From an uncultured Eubacteriales bacterium (GTDB lineage Bacteria > Bacillota > Clostridia > Christensenellales > CAG-138), in assembly GCA_902768995.1 (NCBI GenBank), contig CACXNN010000067.1:1-6501 (forward strand): 6,501 nucleotides of DNA, written 5' to 3'. The notes beneath the pieces were generated by a model. It ran no database searches and was not told the origin of the DNA. It worked only from the letters and a program-made list of their open reading frames with translations. The position numbers and the translations under genes are program-made. Shown piece by piece: positions 4,446 to 6,501 of the stretch (positions are counted from its first letter, which is position 1; the number at the start of each line of letters is the position of its first letter).

Positions 4446-6500
4446 TCATTTCAAGTTCACCTTATAGATGGTGTAGTCCGTCTCGTAGGTGTATCGTCCG
4501 ACCTTCTCCGAATACGGACCCAGGACGGTGGTATGGAAGCAGAGGTAGTAGGTCCCCGGATCGAGTTCGTCCAGGAAGTTGATCCCTACGTCGCTATGGA
4601 GCTTTTCGAAGGTATCGGAATAGACGTCCACCCCCGCCACGCTCACCTGGTCCGAAGCGGTGAGGATGTTCAAGGGCCGCTGCCACGTGTATGTCGTCTT
4701 GAACAGGAGCCCGTTTGACATGGTTTCTATGAGGGGCGTCCCGTCTGCCGCCACGCCGTCTTCGTTCAGGCTGTGGACCATATGGGTCACCCGGCCGGGA
4801 TAGACCGTACCTTCGCTCTTCACAGCCATGGCGGGAACGGTTTGGGGCGTGAGGACGTTGACCTTGTTCAGGGGGAACGTCTTGCTTTTGCCGTCCACCT
4901 CCGCCGTGAAGGTCCCATGCTTCACCTCCAGCTCCTCTCCGTTGATCCAAAGGAAGCACTCCCGGGCGGAATAATAGTAGGGGCCGCCCGTGATGCGCGT
5001 TTGAATCTCCTCCAAGGTCAGGGCTGGAATGATATCGTCTGAGCCCCCGTTCCCCAGCACGATCTTGCCGGAGGTCATGGCGAGGGGCCTGTTGTCGAAG
5101 GCCGGGGATTTGCCGAAGGCGATGGTGTTCCCGTGGTGATAGACCACGTTGATCCGCTCCGTGTCCGCGCCCTGGGTCATCCAGAGGATGCGGCCGTTCT
5201 CATAGTAGAACAGCTCCGGGGACGGCTCCCCGTCGCCCACGTTCAGGGCCAGCACGTAGACTGAATCCGGCGGCGTGCCGTCCGTATGCTCTGCATCGCT
5301 GGCCACGCCGCAGATCCACAGCTCGTCATGGATATGCTCGCCGCTGACCAACAGGGCCCGGCGGACGGCCTCGGCGTACTGCTGCACAGCCGCCTCCCCG
5401 TACCAGTCGTCGGTAAAGTCCCGAATCAGGGGCTGGTTTTGGGACAGCCAGTACTCCACGCCCTGGACCTCCGCAATGGGCGTCGGCTGGGGCGTTACAG
5501 TATTTTGCACGGTCCCGACCGTGGGCAGCTCCGTTTCCATATCCACGTCCACAGGCCCCTCCTCCGTCTCGAAGCGAAGGGTGTGAGCTTCCATGACGGC
5601 ATCCCAGCTTCCGGCGGGCACGGTCACCAGGAAGCATTCCCGGGCCGCGCCGGGGTAGACGCTGTCGGCGGCGGAAAGGCGGCTCTGCACCTCGATGATG
5701 GAGGCGGCCATGCTGAACTCGATATCCGTTCCCTTTTCCTTGCCCACCACGGCGCCCCGTTTCACATGGGGAACTCCCGGCTCGGCGACCATGGGTTCCG
5801 TGCCGTAGAGGAAGTGGCGCTGATCTAGCTCCATATAGCTGTCCTCCAAAGGATGCACGGCGTGGTTGGGGCCCTGGCCGCTGCCCTCCGTGGCCCAAAG
5901 CACGTCGCCGTTCTCCTGGACGCAGTAGAGCTCCGGCCCCTCGTTCCGGTCAAAGGCGTGTCGGGCAAGAACGTAATACCCATCCACGGCATTATTCCCT
6001 GCTACCCGAGGTTTGATGGCGCAGAGCCACAACTCCTTTGGCTCTGTCTCGCCCTTGTTCTGGAGGTAGCGCAGGATACCCTGATACAGCGCCTCGTATT
6101 TCTCCCGGTTCTCGAAGTCGAAAGATTCGCTCAGAGCGATGACCTTAGTGTCTCCCTTCCATTCTCCGGGGGTGGGCTGGGCCATGGGTATGGGTGTAGG
6201 CTGATCCATGGGCACAGGCGTGGGCTGGGCCATCTGAGGTGTGCTTGTAGCTTCCCCCGGCGCCGCGGCGTTGGACTTGTCGCTCCTGCCTCCGCCCATA
6301 ACGCCTATCAGAACGATCACGAGACAGGCAGCCGCAGCCAGAAAACTGATGGCACCGGCGAAGACGCCCGTGGCCGTGGGCCGCTTTCCGGATCGCACGC
6401 CTGCCTGCTCCATGGTTTTTTTCAATCCGCTCTCGAAAGAAGCGGGCATTTCGGGAAATAGATCGTTTTGCAGTCTGTCGTCAAAATCCTTTTTCTTCAT
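4446..6500 (-). CDS. Single-span membrane protein with duplicated extracellular module, possibly anti-sigma-factor-like
   Basis: I do not recognise a named family for this 684-residue protein. Residues 1-42 are charged and cytoplasmic (MKKKDFDDRLQNDLFPEMP...). Residues 43-69 form one membrane span. Residues 84-112 are a Pro-Thr-Met-Gln linker, and the rest should be extracellular. Residues about 118-325 and 349-550 are two copies of one module, each with an ELW[LI]C segment, YVLA, PEL[YF]...ENG..LW.T.G and ARECFL; a TPQPTP linker (336-341) separates them. Residues 556-684 are a unique domain, probably beta-rich (DPGTYYLCFHT at 648-658). The N-terminal opening resembles small cytoplasmic tails of membrane proteins encoded next to ECF sigma factors in Clostridia; a sensor or anti-sigma role is inferred, not shown. 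ATG 6500 is at the window edge, so its ribosome binding site and any upstream partner cannot be seen. The gene ends at TGA 4446-4448, just before a terminator. Confidence 0.75.
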   Translation of the reverse strand: MKKKDFDDRLQNDLFPEMPASFESGLKKTMEQAGVRSGKRPTATGVFAGAISFLAAAACLVIVLIGVMGGGRSDKSNAAAPGEATSTPQMAQPTPVPMDQPTPIPMAQPTPGEWKGDTKVIALSESFDFENREKYEALYQGILRYLQNKGETEPKELWLCAIKPRVAGNNAVDGYYVLARHAFDRNEGPELYCVQENGDVLWATEGSGQGPNHAVHPLEDSYMELDQRHFLYGTEPMVAEPGVPHVKRGAVVGKEKGTDIEFSMAASIIEVQSRLSAADSVYPGAARECFLVTVPAGSWDAVMEAHTLRFETEEGPVDVDMETELPTVGTVQNTVTPQPTPIAEVQGVEYWLSQNQPLIRDFTDDWYGEAAVQQYAEAVRRALLVSGEHIHDELWICGVASDAEHTDGTPPDSVYVLALNVGDGEPSPELFYYENGRILWMTQGADTERINVVYHHGNTIAFGKSPAFDNRPLAMTSGKIVLGNGGSDDIIPALTLEEIQTRITGGPYYYSARECFLWINGEELEVKHGTFTAEVDGKSKTFPLNKVNVLTPQTVPAMAVKSEGTVYPGRVTHMVHSLNEDGVAADGTPLIETMSNGLLFKTTYTWQRPLNILTASDQVSVAGVDVYSDTFEKLHSDVGINFLDELDPGTYYLCFHTTVLGPYSEKVGRYTYETDYTIYKVNLK
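6168..6233. repeat. 24-bp imperfect tandem repeat coding for the MAQPTPxP linker
   Basis: About 2.7 copies of an eight-codon unit (MAQPTPVP, MDQPTPIP, MAQPTP) code for the linker just outside the membrane span of the 684-residue protein. The copies differ at several bases, so the repeat is not recent. Confidence 0.7.
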
Positions 6501-6501
6501 C

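Noticed and set aside
3176..4582. Plus-strand open frame of 468 codons opposite the glycosidase gene
   Set aside because: It crosses two terminators and two gene boundaries. Its Gly/Arg-rich stretches mirror the PEPT linker repeat on the other strand. No family resemblance.
5326..5898. Minus-strand frame of 190 codons overlapping the 684-residue protein gene
   Set aside because: The product is Arg/Gly/Pro-rich and unlike any protein I know. The overlapping frame has clear membrane, linker and repeated-module structure, so this one is a shadow.

Overview
The window reads as chromosome from a G+C-rich, low-complexity-poor member of the Bacillota, most likely class Clostridia (a gut Oscillospiraceae/Christensenellales-type lineage is a guess). 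The basis is the gene order dgt-dnaG-rpoD, Firmicutes-style GGAGG ribosome binding sites, TTG start codons, and Pro-Thr-rich linkers in exported proteins. Every real gene lies on the minus strand, so transcription runs from high to low coordinates. No RNA gene, CRISPR array, insertion sequence or phage gene is visible.

Right part (about 3185-6500): two exported-protein genes, each closed by its own intrinsic terminator. The first (4446-6500) encodes a 684-residue protein with a short cytoplasmic N-terminus, one membrane span and a large extracellular part built from two copies of an unrecognised module plus a unique C-terminal domain. Its N-terminus resembles the regulatory membrane proteins often encoded next to ECF sigma factors, but no such partner is visible. 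The second (3236-4318) encodes a lipoprotein with a phosphodiester glycosidase (NAGPA-type) domain on a Pro-Thr-Glu linker. The 127-base gap between them holds a terminator and a possible -10 element.

Left part (1-3092): a compact macromolecular-synthesis operon. It holds a dGTPase-like HD hydrolase (dgt), DNA primase (dnaG) and the first 101 codons of the primary sigma factor (rpoD), which runs off the left edge. The genes are 28 and 10 bases apart. The dnaG stop codon lies inside the rpoD Shine-Dalgarno sequence, and dnaG itself starts with TTG behind a perfect GGAGG. The operon links dNTP-pool control, replication priming and housekeeping transcription. Its leader (3093-3184) is an unusual array of A-tracts.

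The housekeeping half is ordinary. The least understood item is the duplicated-module membrane protein; I see no clear sign of a new multi-gene system.
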